A DNA stretch of 64,000 bases from Lutraria lutraria. Lineage: Eukaryota; Mollusca; Bivalvia; Venerida; Mactridae. The stretch lies in contig OZ026847.1 in assembly GCA_964023205.1 (NCBI GenBank), positions 3,780,819 to 3,844,818 on the forward strand, written 5' to 3'. The notes beneath the pieces were generated by a model, which worked only from the letters and a program-made list of their open reading frames with translations, did not search any database and was not told the DNA's origin. The position numbers and the translations under genes are program-made. Each line of letters opens with the position of its first letter. The stretch's first letter is position 1. Positions 1 through 11,506 of this stretch are shown one piece after another.

Positions 1-144
1 TTTTCGTAGAAGCATCGATGTTTGCATATTCAACATCGGCTTCTTTAGTACCTTCGACATCGGGTTGATGTCCCTCATTCATTAGCTCAATGTAATTATG
101 ATTCTCTTTATTTCGACGTGAAGCATTTTGGTAGTCGTTAGTTG
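1..144 (-). CDS. RPTP copy B exon 5 (partial)
   Basis: The acceptor CTATTTCAG precedes position 144; the frame encodes NDYQNASRRNKENHNYIELM and continues to the window edge with EGTKEADVEYANIDAS. It matches exon 5 of copy A (27541-27330), which leads into PTP domain D1. Confidence 0.8.
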
Positions 145-3100
145 CTGAAATAGGAAAATGTTATAAAACTTACTGAACCATCATTACTAAATGACAGTTA
201 TGTACGTGAAATATATTCCATGAATTGCTATTTGATAGACTAGTATAATCTTCGTAGAATTTTTACTTTTTGTTCATTGTCTAAAATAGACTTATAGTTA
301 CTTTCAGTTATATATAAAAGTAAACTTATTCAGCTTTACATACATCTAAAAGAGATAAAACATTCAATACAGGGAATATAGCACCATAATAAAATCACAG
401 ACACTTGTTTAGAAAAAGTTACCACACCCTCCACGATCGCTCTTAAGTAAAGATAACCAGCTCGAAAACGAAAGTAGAAAATAATTTCAGGTCTTTCAAA
501 CAAACAAAAGCTAACATTTTATTGATAGTGGTAAGAGCGACCTTGTTGGGTGGTTAATTTTTTCTAAACAAGTGTCTGTGAATAAAACAACTTCACACAC
601 GAATTCTGCAAACTTACTGAAATAATGTTTGCTTGCTATTTTATATTTGAAATCGCCGTTTTTTATCTCATAGTTCATCATTTACGTATTTTGATAATTA
701 AGTTAATGTGAGAAATAACAATGGCATAAGGATAACGTAAGGAACTAAAACCAATTTGCTCAAATATATCCCTAAATCACAAAATCATAGTGAGGAATAC
801 AAGACAACTGGTGATGAATATAAAAAAAATCTGTGTTCAGATAAAAGTGAACTATTTAATGGTAGATTTGATGAATCTTTTATACCTCGTCCTGTGTTTG
901 TGTCTAAATCAGGTGTATTTGGGATATCATTGACAGAGGAGAACTGGTCCAATGAGTCATGTGGTTGTTTGTCTTCGCGGCGTTTCCTTGCACAAACAGG
1001 AAATAAACTAATAGTTATTCAAATGTAAACATTATACAAACATGGACTAAGCAAATACTTATGTGTAATCGAGGTTACTGGATAGAATATATAGCAGATA
1101 CTTAGTATAAGTCACAATTTGGTTCATTAACAAATCTTAACGTCGATCCTTGAATCAAATTATAGCTAGAAGCCAGTGATCCGACTCAATAGTTCCGTAA
1201 TGAATTCTATAATGCGTTTTTAATGAACTATCAAGGTAAACACTGCAAATATGTGTCCATGGAACAGTTTCATTACCAATAGATATGGCCAAAATTTAAA
1301 TACTGATGACAGGAAGCACAAAGATACTTGAGAATCTGTGTGTTTTGTGTCGGTGTCGCTACATACAATATTCAAATAGGAAACTTTTTGAATCTGGGTA
1401 AGAACCAATTGGAATCTAATTTACAAGATGCACTTTGTAGTAAACCAACTATTCATTAAAATGTTTGATCATTGCTTAAAAGACGTTCAGTGTCAGGTTG
1501 ACATTTACTTATTTACTTGACAATAAAATAGCTGGTTTCTTTTGAAGGCCCATGAGTTGTCACTGTCTTTATGTTTATGTTAGTCAATATAAAATAATGC
1601 ATAATTAGATTTGAATAAGGAATAAAATCAATAAATGAAATTCATGATGACATCCATTTACCATTTGCGGAAGACAAGACATCCAACGAATATAATAGCT
1701 ATCAGCACAAGAGTCCCTGTCACGCCTCCAGCCACCGGACCAGCTACATTTCCAGTATCATCCACAACAGGGGATGCTTAAATTGAATAGTGCCTGTTTT
1801 CTGAACGTGTAGTTGTATAACCTGCCAATGCTTCATTGAATTGATTACGTAGGAAAGATGCTTATGAATAAGTAATGCCAGTGTCATACATAAACAAATA
1901 AACTAATTCACTATTACTTTTTAAATCATTAAATCGCTCACAGTTGTGTCTATTTAACATAATACATGCATTAACTAGATCATAAGAACATTTACTCGAA
2001 ACATTAACTCACCTTTTGTACAGTCGGGTTCCTCAAACCCATCGGAACATCCGTGATGACATTTTCCATCAGTTTGGGAGCATGAAGTGTTAATACATTG
2101 CTCACTACATTTAGAATCACAGTTGTTTCCATGGTAACCTGATAAGCAATTGCTACAGAACCCAGTGTCCTGGTGGCATACACCATCTAAACAATTGGTG
2201 CTACAGTTTTCAGTACAGTTCACATAAGTGTGTCCCTTTAAGCATCCATACAAACATTTTCCTGTTTCGAACCCACATATTGTTTTATTGCTGTCCACAT
2301 TACATTTATCAGAACATTCAACGTCACACTTGGGTCCATAATATCTATATGTACATGCAAAACATTCCCCTGTTTGCTTTTCGCAACCCTGCAGACAATT
2401 TGTAGAACAGGACGTATTGCAATTATTACCAAAGTAGCCTGTTTGACATTTTGCACATTGTGTTGTATTTTCACATTGCTCACATAACCCATTCAAAGAA
2501 CAACATTTATCTCCAGTATAGTTGCCATGGCATCCACTGCTACAATTCCCACTTAGCTGTTCACATTTGTTCTCATTGCAGCCAAAGGAGCAAGTTTGGT
2601 TACAGAAGATTCCATACATTCTGGGCTTGCATTTGTCACAATGACCTGTTGTTCTATTACATAAATCACTAAAGCAACCCGTCGTCAATGGGCACTGCAT
2701 AATGCAATTTGTTCCGTAATATCCCGCATGACAAGCATCACATTTTCCTCCAGAATAATTACCCACACAACCATTGGAACAGTTTCCATTTTCCTTGTTG
2801 CAAACGAAGTCTTCACAATTTGACGGACAATTGGTGTTGCAATATTTCCCATAGAAACCAATTTTGCAGTGTTCACATATTCGTCCTTTAAATTGATCAC
2901 TTGTGCATCCATATGTACAAATACCTTGATCACGAGAACAAATACTGTCCTTACAATTAACTGAACAGTTGAACTGGCAATCTTCACCATGAGTTCCATT
3001 TACACATGTATCACAGTTGTCACCGATGATATTTGTTGAATCACAACCTTGGGTACAAGTTCCATTCATTCTTTCACATGTATTGTTCAAACACTTTGTT

Positions 3101-4836
3101 GACGGACAGTTAGCATCGCAACCCAATCCATATTTTCCGGGAACACAATCCTGACAAAGGTTGTCCTCGCCTAGAGCATAATTTGTCTTACAGCCGGACT
3201 TACACTGCCCAGTACTTTGAACACATACATTTTCTAAACATGTTGCACTTGAACAATCTAAATCACAATTGTCTCCGTATTTCCCTGATACACAGACACT
3301 ACAAAACCCTTTACTGTCGAGAACAAAACTACCAGTACATCCCTCTGTACATTTTCCATAATTCTTGTCACAAACATCGAGCGCGCAATTTTTACAGTCA
3401 ATATCGCAATTAACTCCATATTTACCAGTGATGCAAATATTGCATATATTGTCATTGTCAGCAGCAAAGTTATCAAGACAACCGTGAGTACAAACGCCAG
3501 AATATCTTTCACAGACCTCGTTCTTACAATTCTTGCAGTCGAATCTGCAATCAATTCCATATTTACCAGCTATACAAACATTACATAGATTCCCGTCTCC
3601 TTGACTGAAATTATCAATACACCCATCTGTACATACTCCAGTAGTCCTGTCACAGATCTCGTTCTTACAATTCTTGCAGTCGAATCTGCAATCAATTCCA
3701 TATTTACCAGCTATACAAACATTACATAGATTTCCGTCCCCTTGACTGAAATTATCAATACATCCACCTGTACATACCCCAGTAGTCCTGTCACAATCCA
3801 GGTTTTTACAATTTCTGCAGTCATTATCACAATCAGTTCCGTATTTACCAGCTACACAAACATTACATAGATTTCCATCACCGGGAGCAAAGTTATCAAT
3901 ACACCCGTTGGTACAAGTTCCGGCAGTCTTACTGCATATGCCATCACTACATGTAGTCGGACAGGGTAATGTACAATCAGAACCGTACCATCCGTTCTTA
4001 CATCCAGTTGTACAAGACCCGCTTGTTTTACTGCAAACATCATCATGACAATTATGACATTTTGAAGCACATAGAGTACCATACCAGCCATTTTTACAAA
4101 CGGTACAGTTTGTATTTGATGTGCATCGCAGACAGTTGACTGGACATTCAGACATACAAGCAGAACCGTGCCATCCGTTCTTACATCCTAGCATACACGA
4201 TCCGTCTGCTTTACTACAAACATCATCATGACAGTTAGAACATTGTGAGGCACATACAGAATTGTACCAGCCATTTGTACAAACGGTACAATTTGTATTT
4301 GATGAACATCGCTGACAGTTGACTGGACATTTAGCCGTACAGTTTGTTGAACTTCCATTATGATATCCATCTTCACATTCATAACATATACGATACGTCG
4401 AATGCCCTGAAAGCCCATACTCTCTTCCACATGAAATACATTGTTCCGGACATGTATTTATGCATTTACCCCCGAAGTAACCAGGTTTACAGCCATCAAC
4501 ACAGCGACATTTATTATTGTTTGGATTTTTGCATCTGTCATTTACACATCTATTACAGTTATCACAGGCACTGTCTACTGACGCTGTCAACAAACAAATT
4601 TAATAATAGCAATAACCTCCTCTTCTTTTAAATACATGTTATTTAATGTTAAGCTTTATGTACATAAAAATAACTTCTTTAGCTCTCTCGAGATGATATA
4701 CAACTCATAAAATTAGACTTGTATAATTGATATGGACACGTATCAAATGTTGCTATAGAAGCAATGTCATGTTAACGTAGGCTACTTAATACTTACTGAT
4801 TATGACAACTATAAGCACCCACGTCAATATCTCCAT
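1..4836 (-). CDS. EGF-repeat receptor-type protein tyrosine phosphatase, copy B (5' part, cut by window start)
   Basis: Tandem paralogue of copy A. Visible exons are 4836-4797 (signal peptide), 4583-2013 (EGF repeats), 1776-1662 (TM), 986-886 (juxtamembrane) and 144-1 (start of the segment leading into D1). Splice sites and phases equal those of copy A. The remaining D1 and D2 exons must lie left of position 1. An in-frame upstream ATG at 4860 would add eight residues (MNVFLRRK) before the conserved start; in copy A that ATG is followed by a stop, so the downstream ATG (4836) is preferred. No stops or frameshifts interrupt the visible exons, so the copy looks functional. Introns (145-885, 987-1661, 1777-2012, 4584-4796) hold nothing else that I recognise. 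Confidence 0.87.
886..1776 (-). CDS. RPTP copy B exons 3-4: transmembrane and juxtamembrane
   Basis: Exon 3 (1776-1662) encodes a linker and the helix VAGGVTGTLVLIAIIFVGC followed by the basic FRK. Exon 4 (986-886) encodes KRREDKQPHDSLDQFSS and ends NTGRG at a GTATAA donor. Lengths (115 and 101 nt) and phases are identical to copy A. Confidence 0.83.
2013..4583 (-). CDS. RPTP copy B exon 2: EGF-like repeat ectodomain, expanded
   Basis: A single 2571-nt exon with the same Cys-rich modules as copy A, mostly residue-for-residue identical from about 3500 downwards. It is longer by exactly 108 codons. One extra unit of about 65 residues (CHDDVCSK ... NGWYGSxC) lies at about 4030-4225, and one extra unit of about 43 residues at about 3540-3670 is almost identical to its neighbour at about 3670-3800. 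Both additions keep frame and Cys pattern. The donor is AAAG|GTGAGT at 2012. Confidence 0.9.
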
Positions 4837-6024
4837 TTTTCTCCTTAAAAAAACATTCATCCTGCAAAAGGCAATTGTTTAGAATTTTAAAACATTTTTT
4901 TAGATTTCTAGTAACCCGAATATGTATATTTCACTTTATCCAATGCATTGAAAAGAATAAAGTATTCGGGGGAAACCTAATTCGTGTTAACCGTTCTTTT
5001 ACTTAAAATGTTCTTAATATGCGGATGTTTTCTTGTAAACATTGCTCGATTAGTTTTGTGTTATACATGTTTGTGTCGATATATATACATCGCATTTATT
5101 TCTACAGAACTATGCAATATAAAAAAAATTGTTGTATGCACTCCTTAGAGTTGGTATTGTTTTTATAAATACCCATTAACAAAGTCTCAATATGAATACA
5201 GTGGAAATATTTTATTTTCAATATCATTTACGCTGAGCGAACATGATCAATATTGCGGAAATTATCTTGTTTCATTATCATTTTCAAAGAAACAAATGAC
5301 TAATATCATACAGGTTTACTTGAAAGTAAAATATTAAACTTTATCCATAAAAATCACACAATTTTCATAGTATAATAGCGTTACGCCCCTTATAAATCCA
5401 AGATTTAAAAAATCAAAATTGTCCATTCGTAGTTAATCACTAGAATTCATATATAGAAAGTTACATATCAAGAACATCTATTGAACTTTCGTTATCCAAA
5501 TAAGATATGGTATAAAAGCGAATGTATTCGTATATGTATACACATATATATGTGATTTGAACTAACCTGATACATAAATTTCGGTACGGAAAAGGAAAAA
5601 TAAATAACAAAAATGCAATAGACGTTTTTATGAAAGTATATGATGCATCTATAGTCGAATGGGAATTCGATATATTCTTTGAATATGAAAAATATCCTAC
5701 TAGTCATAATAGCTACCATCTGTAAAATGCAGCATAAAACAAATTTAATTAAATCGCTGTTGTGTCATTCAATGTAAACATTGTGTATGGACATTGACGA
5801 GGGTGAAACTTAAACAATGGTAGAACGGTATCTTCCTGGTTTTCAAATAGACTCCGGCCAGTTAGATATGATCAAATAAGAAAACCACGCCATTATGTTA
5901 TGACAAAAAATATTTTGTGTGCGATGATATATACTTAATTCTTTAAAACTAACGGATGGATTCTGAAAAATCTTTTATAGAAGATATTTCTGGATAAGAA
6001 TAAATCCAAAAAAGTCGCTGGTGA

Positions 6025-6228
6025 TGGCTTGGTCTCGTTCTACGTACTCCATCCCTTACTCGCTTCCCAGAGTTGCTCTCAGACGGACACCCTTGGGAAA
6101 AAAGTACAGAGGCCGACCAAATGAGACTCGAATGCGCATTATAAATCAAATACCTGAAACATTGGAGACCGCACCTCGTGTTGAGGATCCTTGCAATCGC
6201 CTCAATGACCAGACGACACAGAAGGGAC

Positions 6229-6230
<2 letters not shown>
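6025..6230 (+). pseudogene. Decayed non-LTR retrotransposon tail (RTE-like)
   Basis: The plus frame reads PRVALRRTPLGKKYRGRPNE, close to the common C-terminal motif of RTE-type reverse transcriptases (ALRWTP-GKRKRGRP). The following residues lose similarity and run into a GA microsatellite. It is a short relic with no RT core. Confidence 0.45.

Positions 6231-6272
<42 letters not shown>
6231..6272. repeat. (AG)n microsatellite
   Basis: Twenty-one uninterrupted AG units, directly downstream of the LINE-like tail. Confidence 0.97.
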
Positions 6273-6274
<2 letters not shown>

Positions 6275-6663
6275 ACACAGTACATGTTTTAGATATACCA
6301 ACTAGAAGATAGTTCCGTGATAGAATGTTGATTGTCCCTGATAACAACTACCGGTCCCTGTGCATGTTACAGACGATCATTGTTTCTATCAAGGTGTACG
6401 CCTCTTCCACTGATAAAGTAAATGACCGTTGTTGTTGATCCCAGAGAAAAGACACAACAAAGAAGCTCGTGCTTTCTATGACTTTGGAAAGAAAATACAA
6501 TATTATGTATACATATCTTTACTTATGTGTAGTCGACTATTGCATAGTACTTAAATGCATTGAAACTAAACATCATTGTTGCGAGTTCATCACATTCGTA
6601 AAACAATATAATATAAAGTAATGCATTGTTGTTATGAAAAATAAATTGATTACACTTTTATAA

Positions 6664-6690
6664 TGATATGATATGATATGATATGATATC
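6664..6690. repeat. (GATAT)n short tandem repeat
   Basis: About five GATAT units. The position corresponds to where the 5.36-kb TIR element sits in the related flank at 57115-62469. Confidence 0.85.
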
Positions 6691-8449
6691 AAATCTAATC
6701 ATAATTTGTATAGTTGTTGTGATTGAAAAACATTTCGGCAGTTTTGAATACTTAAAATAAAAAACTAAATTGAATTCAGACATGAATTCCAAAAAAAAAT
6801 GATAAAAGTTACAAATCTTAAACTTCAGTCGGATAAGTTATACAGATGGTGCAACTTGATGTCATTATTTCTGTCTATACAAACGTATTTTAAATACCGT
6901 TACGTGTATTGGATAAATGGATGACATATTACTTTAGAGACATCTTAGATATAGTATAAGCAGGGTCACACCTGATAAATGCTCAAACAATAACCACACA
7001 ATGAACTTATCGCAAAAAGCAAGCTTACCGCGTTCAATTTCAATGCATAATAATAATACTAAGTGAAACAATACGAAGACGAATATTAAAGTGCAAAACA
7101 ACCTTATGTTCCCCTAACATTTCAATGTGTGTCCTGCTTTCGGTAGATCGACAGGACTTCTTTTTTAAATAAACATTTTTATTCGGAGGTGGACTTCATT
7201 ATGAAAATGAAAGTGTATCCGCTAGAAAAGGATTTATTTCAACCGAAAAAGTCTATGGTCGGCTAAGATAGAGATGCTAGTATTAGCGGAAACAGGACCT
7301 CCGTTAAAGATTTTATTGAATTTTCTGCAATTTTTGATTCAATATGAGATCCACATTGTCTAACAGAGAATTCTTATAAGTCTAACAATAAGATAACTGC
7401 TGCTAATAAAATTCTCCAACTTTTATTTCCTAGTATGATTATCAGCGAGCGTATCATATAAGACATGTTATATGTTATTTTAAAAACAGAATAGAAATAA
7501 ATATTGACTTACAAATCTTACATACACATAATGATAAATGATCACCACACCAGGAAGTATAAATCGGTACAGTAGTCACCAATTTCTCATTTGTAAAAAT
7601 AATAATGCTGATTATGTAATATTCTACCATTCGTAATGCAGACGTATAGTTGGTCTATACAATCATGATAATATGTATTCATTCGCGTGCATCGAAAGAC
7701 CAATCAATACTATCTTTTGATATAAATGTGTGATTGAATATCATTACTTTTTAATAGACTAGTTCGTTTATATTTGATAGTGCTGCTTTTCAGGGTTTAG
7801 ATTCAGTAGAATCAATATGATATGTTTTTCATTGAAGAGCAATTTAATGATACATTTATGTCTAAAGAACTTAAAGAATTTTCCACAAATGTTAACGCTT
7901 CAGTATTAGAGTATTTCAGGACACAACACTGAAGAGTCATGAGTAAAGATTTTCACGGTAATTAAATAACCCTGATTATTCACTATGTTCAACCCTAATT
8001 GAAAAATAGAAATACTTACGAATATCAGGTACAACATATATGATGAACAGAATACGCATCCGATTTTTGGTATGCAATTTTAAGTCACCTTCGGAACTGC
8101 ACTGTGCTATTATTGACAAAAAATCATGACTAATGCATTCCTTACAAAGGTAAAATCCATGTGCGACATACGAGTAGGGGTAATTCAATCTTCAAAAACT
8201 ACACAAAACATCAGGTATTTGTGGTATAACAAGGAAGAATTTATCACGATTTTTTTTATAATTTTAAGTCGCGCATTTAAACATAATATGTTAAATAAAA
8301 GATTTTTTTTATTGTAGCTTTATATATTTTTTATCTCTACTACTGACATGATACCTTATCATGTATGTTCACATCACAATGAGACCGAATAATACAAGCA
8401 TTAATTGTCTTAGTATTGAGTTTAAAAAGGATACGGCTCTATAACAATA

Positions 8450-9370
8450 CAGTTGAATCGCGATAGTTCGAAATGCCACGGGAACGTCCGAAAATTTCGT
8501 ACTATCGCATTTTTCGAACTATCGCATCTTTTTGTTTATGAGAAAAGTCTGGAATATTGTGATGACCCCGCCCGTTGAAGCGTGATTTCAACACGTTTTT
8601 ATTATGTTTCTGCTCGAACCGAATTTTCCACGGCTGAAAACGGTCAAAATCGGAACAACCTGAATTTAATTGTTTACCGGAGACAAGCTTTGCAAATGAG
8701 AGCTAAACACACAAGGGAAATAAATCTTTCTCGTACAGTTTATCTAAAAAACAATACGGTTCCGTACTTTTCCCGGATTATTTAGCACAAAACAAACAAA
8801 ATGGCGCCGATTTGTTTTCATTTTCTTGTCATTTATTTGGTCATATATCTTAGCTAAACATGTATATGACTGTGTCTTACACATGAAAGTATTCTCCCTG
8901 GATTGCCACATATGTTTGACCTGCGTCTGATACGCACGTGCGACCTTTACACGAATGATTACGGTACGGTAAACAATTACGAAATATACACACATTTTTT
9001 ATAGTCTATATATTTTAAACGCTTATAATTTAATACGCTTAATATAATTCAGATTTTCACAGTTTTATGGCAAAATGATTTCTTTTCAACAATGACACGT
9101 GTCAAAGTGGTAGACAAATAAAATCAATTATTTCTAACTATCGAATACATTGAATAGGTGTGAAAAACAGCGCAGTCACTTCGAACTAACGCATCGTTTT
9201 ATAGAGTAAAAACGTATCTGGGGACGTCAATGTCATTTCGAACTTTCGCATTTTTCGTACTATCGCATTTCGAACTTTCGCATCAAATCTATATTGAAAA
9301 TAGAAGGAAATTTGCCGGGACTGACGGACGATTTCGAACTATCGCATTTCGGACTATCGCGTTTCAACTG
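8450..9370. mobile_element. pogo/Tc1-like non-autonomous TIR element
   Basis: The left end CAGTTGAATCGCGATAGTTC and the right end (reverse complement CAGTTGAAACGCGATAGTCC) form terminal inverted repeats flanked by TA on both sides. Sub-terminal repeats of TTCGAACTATCGCAT occur several times within both ends (about 8500-8530 and 9235-9360). The 921-bp interior encodes no transposase. The equivalent site in the copy A flank (about 32905) lacks the element and keeps a single TA, so the insertion is younger than the gene duplication or was precisely excised from A. The pogo assignment rests on TIR form and TA target. Confidence 0.85.
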
Positions 9371-9420
9371 TAGTTAAAACAAGGTATAATTGTCCAAGGG
9401 ACATTTCTTTTTTTATGATT

Positions 9421-9690
9421 CACTAAAGCCGCGGTCGTGGTCCAGGTATTAGTGTACAGGATATGTAACTCGGCTATCCTTGTTCGATTCTCGGTCGCTG
9501 CAGGTATGAACTTCCACGAAAAAATAACAAAATGTCATTTTCCCTACATCTTTGGAGAAGTTGGCGGTTCCTCGTCGAAAGGTAAGTTGGTACAGATCTG
9601 TTTACCGTCCAGGAAAACTTATTAAGTGAATCAGCCGCCGTATATAACTGGAAAAACATCAATGAAAAACGGCGTTGAACCAAAATAAAC
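9421..9690 (+). mobile_element. tRNA-headed SINE
   Basis: The head has an A box-like GTGGTCCAGGTATTAGTG and a B box-like GTTCGATTCTC. A conserved body follows (GTCCAGGAAAACTT, AATCAGCCGCCGTATATAAC, AAAAACGGCGTTGAACCAAA) with an A-rich end. The same insertion is at the equivalent place upstream of copy A, so it predates the duplication. Confidence 0.75.
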
Positions 9691-10052
9691 AAACAAAAAT
9701 GATTGACCATACCAAAAAGCAAAGGGGGTAAGCGACTAAATACTTATATTACACCGGCCTTTGCTGGCCTAGTTCGGCGCACAACATACAGTGCAAGATT
9801 AAACAAAATTTGCTGATGTTGCAGAACAACAAAGTGTACGCGCTCAATATCAGTTATGTTTGAATGATATTAGTCATTTACACAGTTTAATTGGTAAATT
9901 TTCTGTAAACATGAAACACAGTTTAATCAAAGTCAAAATCATTACACTCATATCACTTTCATGACAAAATAAGGGAACAAACATGATATCATATTGTTAC
10001 ATATACAATGATTAATAAGCATCGCCCTTATTTTCATTCTTTATGTCTTGGT

Positions 10053-10278
10053 ACGTTGCAAGAACGTTTGTCGAACGTTGAGTATGCGTTATCCATGCCT
10101 TACTATAGCGTTGGGAAACGTTAAGTCCATCTTAAACGCTTTAATAAAGCCATACGCACGTTATAAATAAGTTAAATAAACATTACGCATACGTTTAATA
10201 CACGTTGTGCGAACGCTAGTGAATGTACCAGCGTGTTATTAACGCGTACTTAACGTTTGACAGCGTATGGCGAACGTT
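10053..10278. repeat. ACGTT-rich array
   Basis: Nine ACGTT pentamers (at 10053, 10064, 10075, 10118, 10158, 10191, 10202, 10253 and 10274), plus several GCGTT or AACGC variants, sit within 226 bp of otherwise AT-rich DNA. No gene overlaps. The rest of 9770-11360 shows no match to the copy A flank and no recognisable gene. Confidence 0.6.
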
Positions 10279-10849
10279 CGAGTAACTTATGCCTTTTTTA
10301 TCATTTTTTTTACCTTTCATGCTTCAGTATACACTTTTATGCCTAGGGTCTAAACAGAACCATGTTAGTATGATTAGGGTAAACATATGGTGTTTATTTC
10401 ATGAATAGGTCATACGTAAATAATGATTTGCAAACATGCTGACTTGTGCCAAACATGGCCGTCTTTTTTACCCAGGAATAGAGCTCAACATGCAGAAACA
10501 ACGTGATAGCGTAGTAATTTCAACGAAAGGACAAGTCAAAATCATTTTAATGTTTCGTCTAGCTGTGAGACCGCCTCCTCTCACTACCAAGGGTGTTTTG
10601 TGTTATGTAGTATACCAGGCTATCCCAATACATAGACCACTCCCCCATGATTGTCAAATGCAGCAATTTACATGACGTACATGTATAGCCATAACTTGGA
10701 TCCATCAGTGAAAATATTTTCGTCCAAGCAAGCAAGAGTTCCCTATTGATGCACACGACTCAACAGCCCATACCTTAAAGAATAGGTCGTTTCACTTGTG
10801 TAAATACATCACCCATGTATGGATCACGGGCTGACATGTTAGCAAGTAT

Positions 10850-11240
10850 ACAATGGCGAGACAATAAAGCCTCCTTCTTCAGCAATGCATTATGGCAGGC
10901 ATTCCTGTTACTATATTTTGTATCTCAAAAGTTGCATTGCACATCATTTAAACGCACAATATAATGAATAAAATTCGAGTCATTTGTTGGCATTTTGACC
11001 GTCTAAAGCATAGTTACGAAATATTACCACACTATTAATTGTAAATATAAAATGACTTTCATATGATTAAGAAGTTGCTAAAGGACACGCTTACCTTACA
11101 TCACGTCATATAAATGCTGCAAGACAATGGTTTACCGCATAAAGAGACTACGATTTACTAAATCAACTCGTGTAAGAATAATTAACTTAGTTAATGTCGC
11201 GATTGATATACTGCAGCCAACACCGGATTTCAAACAAACT
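10850..11240. repeat. Internal flank repeat, first copy
   Basis: It resembles 13845-14010 plus 15316-15490 (shared segments include GGCATTC-TGTTACTATA, CATTGCACATCAT, TTTGACCGTC, CATCAC-CATATAA, ACTGCAGC-AACA). The second copy is split by the TIR element at 14011-15315. Confidence 0.6.
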
Positions 11241-11497
11241 TATGAACTGAAATTAAAACTTGACCCTTATTTGTTATGCTGTAGTAAAAGAAAATAATAT
11301 GCCGAAGTTATTTAGAATGTAGTTTTAATGTAGTTTTAATCTAATATATAGTGCAATGATCTTCGCCATATTTTGGTTAAAAAATAATGTGATACATTCA
11401 TGTTGCCGATGAATTACCGATATAACATTGAGTACTGCGGAAGTACTTAGACCGGGACACATAATATAACATATTATCTAGCTTGGTTATCTAGTTG

Positions 11498-11506
11498 TAT
11501 ATAAAG
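11498..11506 (+). promoter_or_regulatory. Conserved TATA-like box
   Basis: TATATAAAG within TTGTATATAAAGGTGACATG is conserved in the copy A flank (34825-34833), with similar sequence on both sides. No plus-strand gene is recognised downstream, so a promoter role is only a possibility. Confidence 0.2.

Larger units (their letters stand above)
5325..7576. repeat. Flank segment present in copy B and absent from the equivalent site in copy A
   Basis: Copy A jumps directly from the equivalent of 5325 to the equivalent of 7577 (at about 31998). The segment contains relatives of sequences elsewhere in the window: 5325-5560 resembles 11955-12195 and 35350-35600; 5760-5870 resembles 12575-12720 and 56460-56540; 6490-6640 resembles 12885-13010, 35765-35890 and 56945-57065; 7085-7330 resembles 62510-62790. 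It looks like an older related flank unit kept in B and deleted from A. Confidence 0.6.

Noticed and set aside
756..1028. 90-codon plus ORF
   Set aside because: It lies opposite juxtamembrane exon 4 of copy B; the minus-strand reading has conserved splice sites and the same exon in copy A.
2451..4631. Plus-strand ORFs rich in Cys, His and Tyr opposite the EGF exon (also 29571-31630)
   Set aside because: They are shadows of the minus-strand Cys-rich exon; no splice or family support, and their composition simply mirrors TGT/TGC codons.
6231..6272. Coding RE repeat from the plus ORF (RERERE)
   Set aside because: It is translation of an AG microsatellite.
9421..9500. Functional tRNA gene on the plus strand
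   Set aside because: The tRNA-like head is followed by the SINE body and is repeated at 33145, 36710 and 21959.
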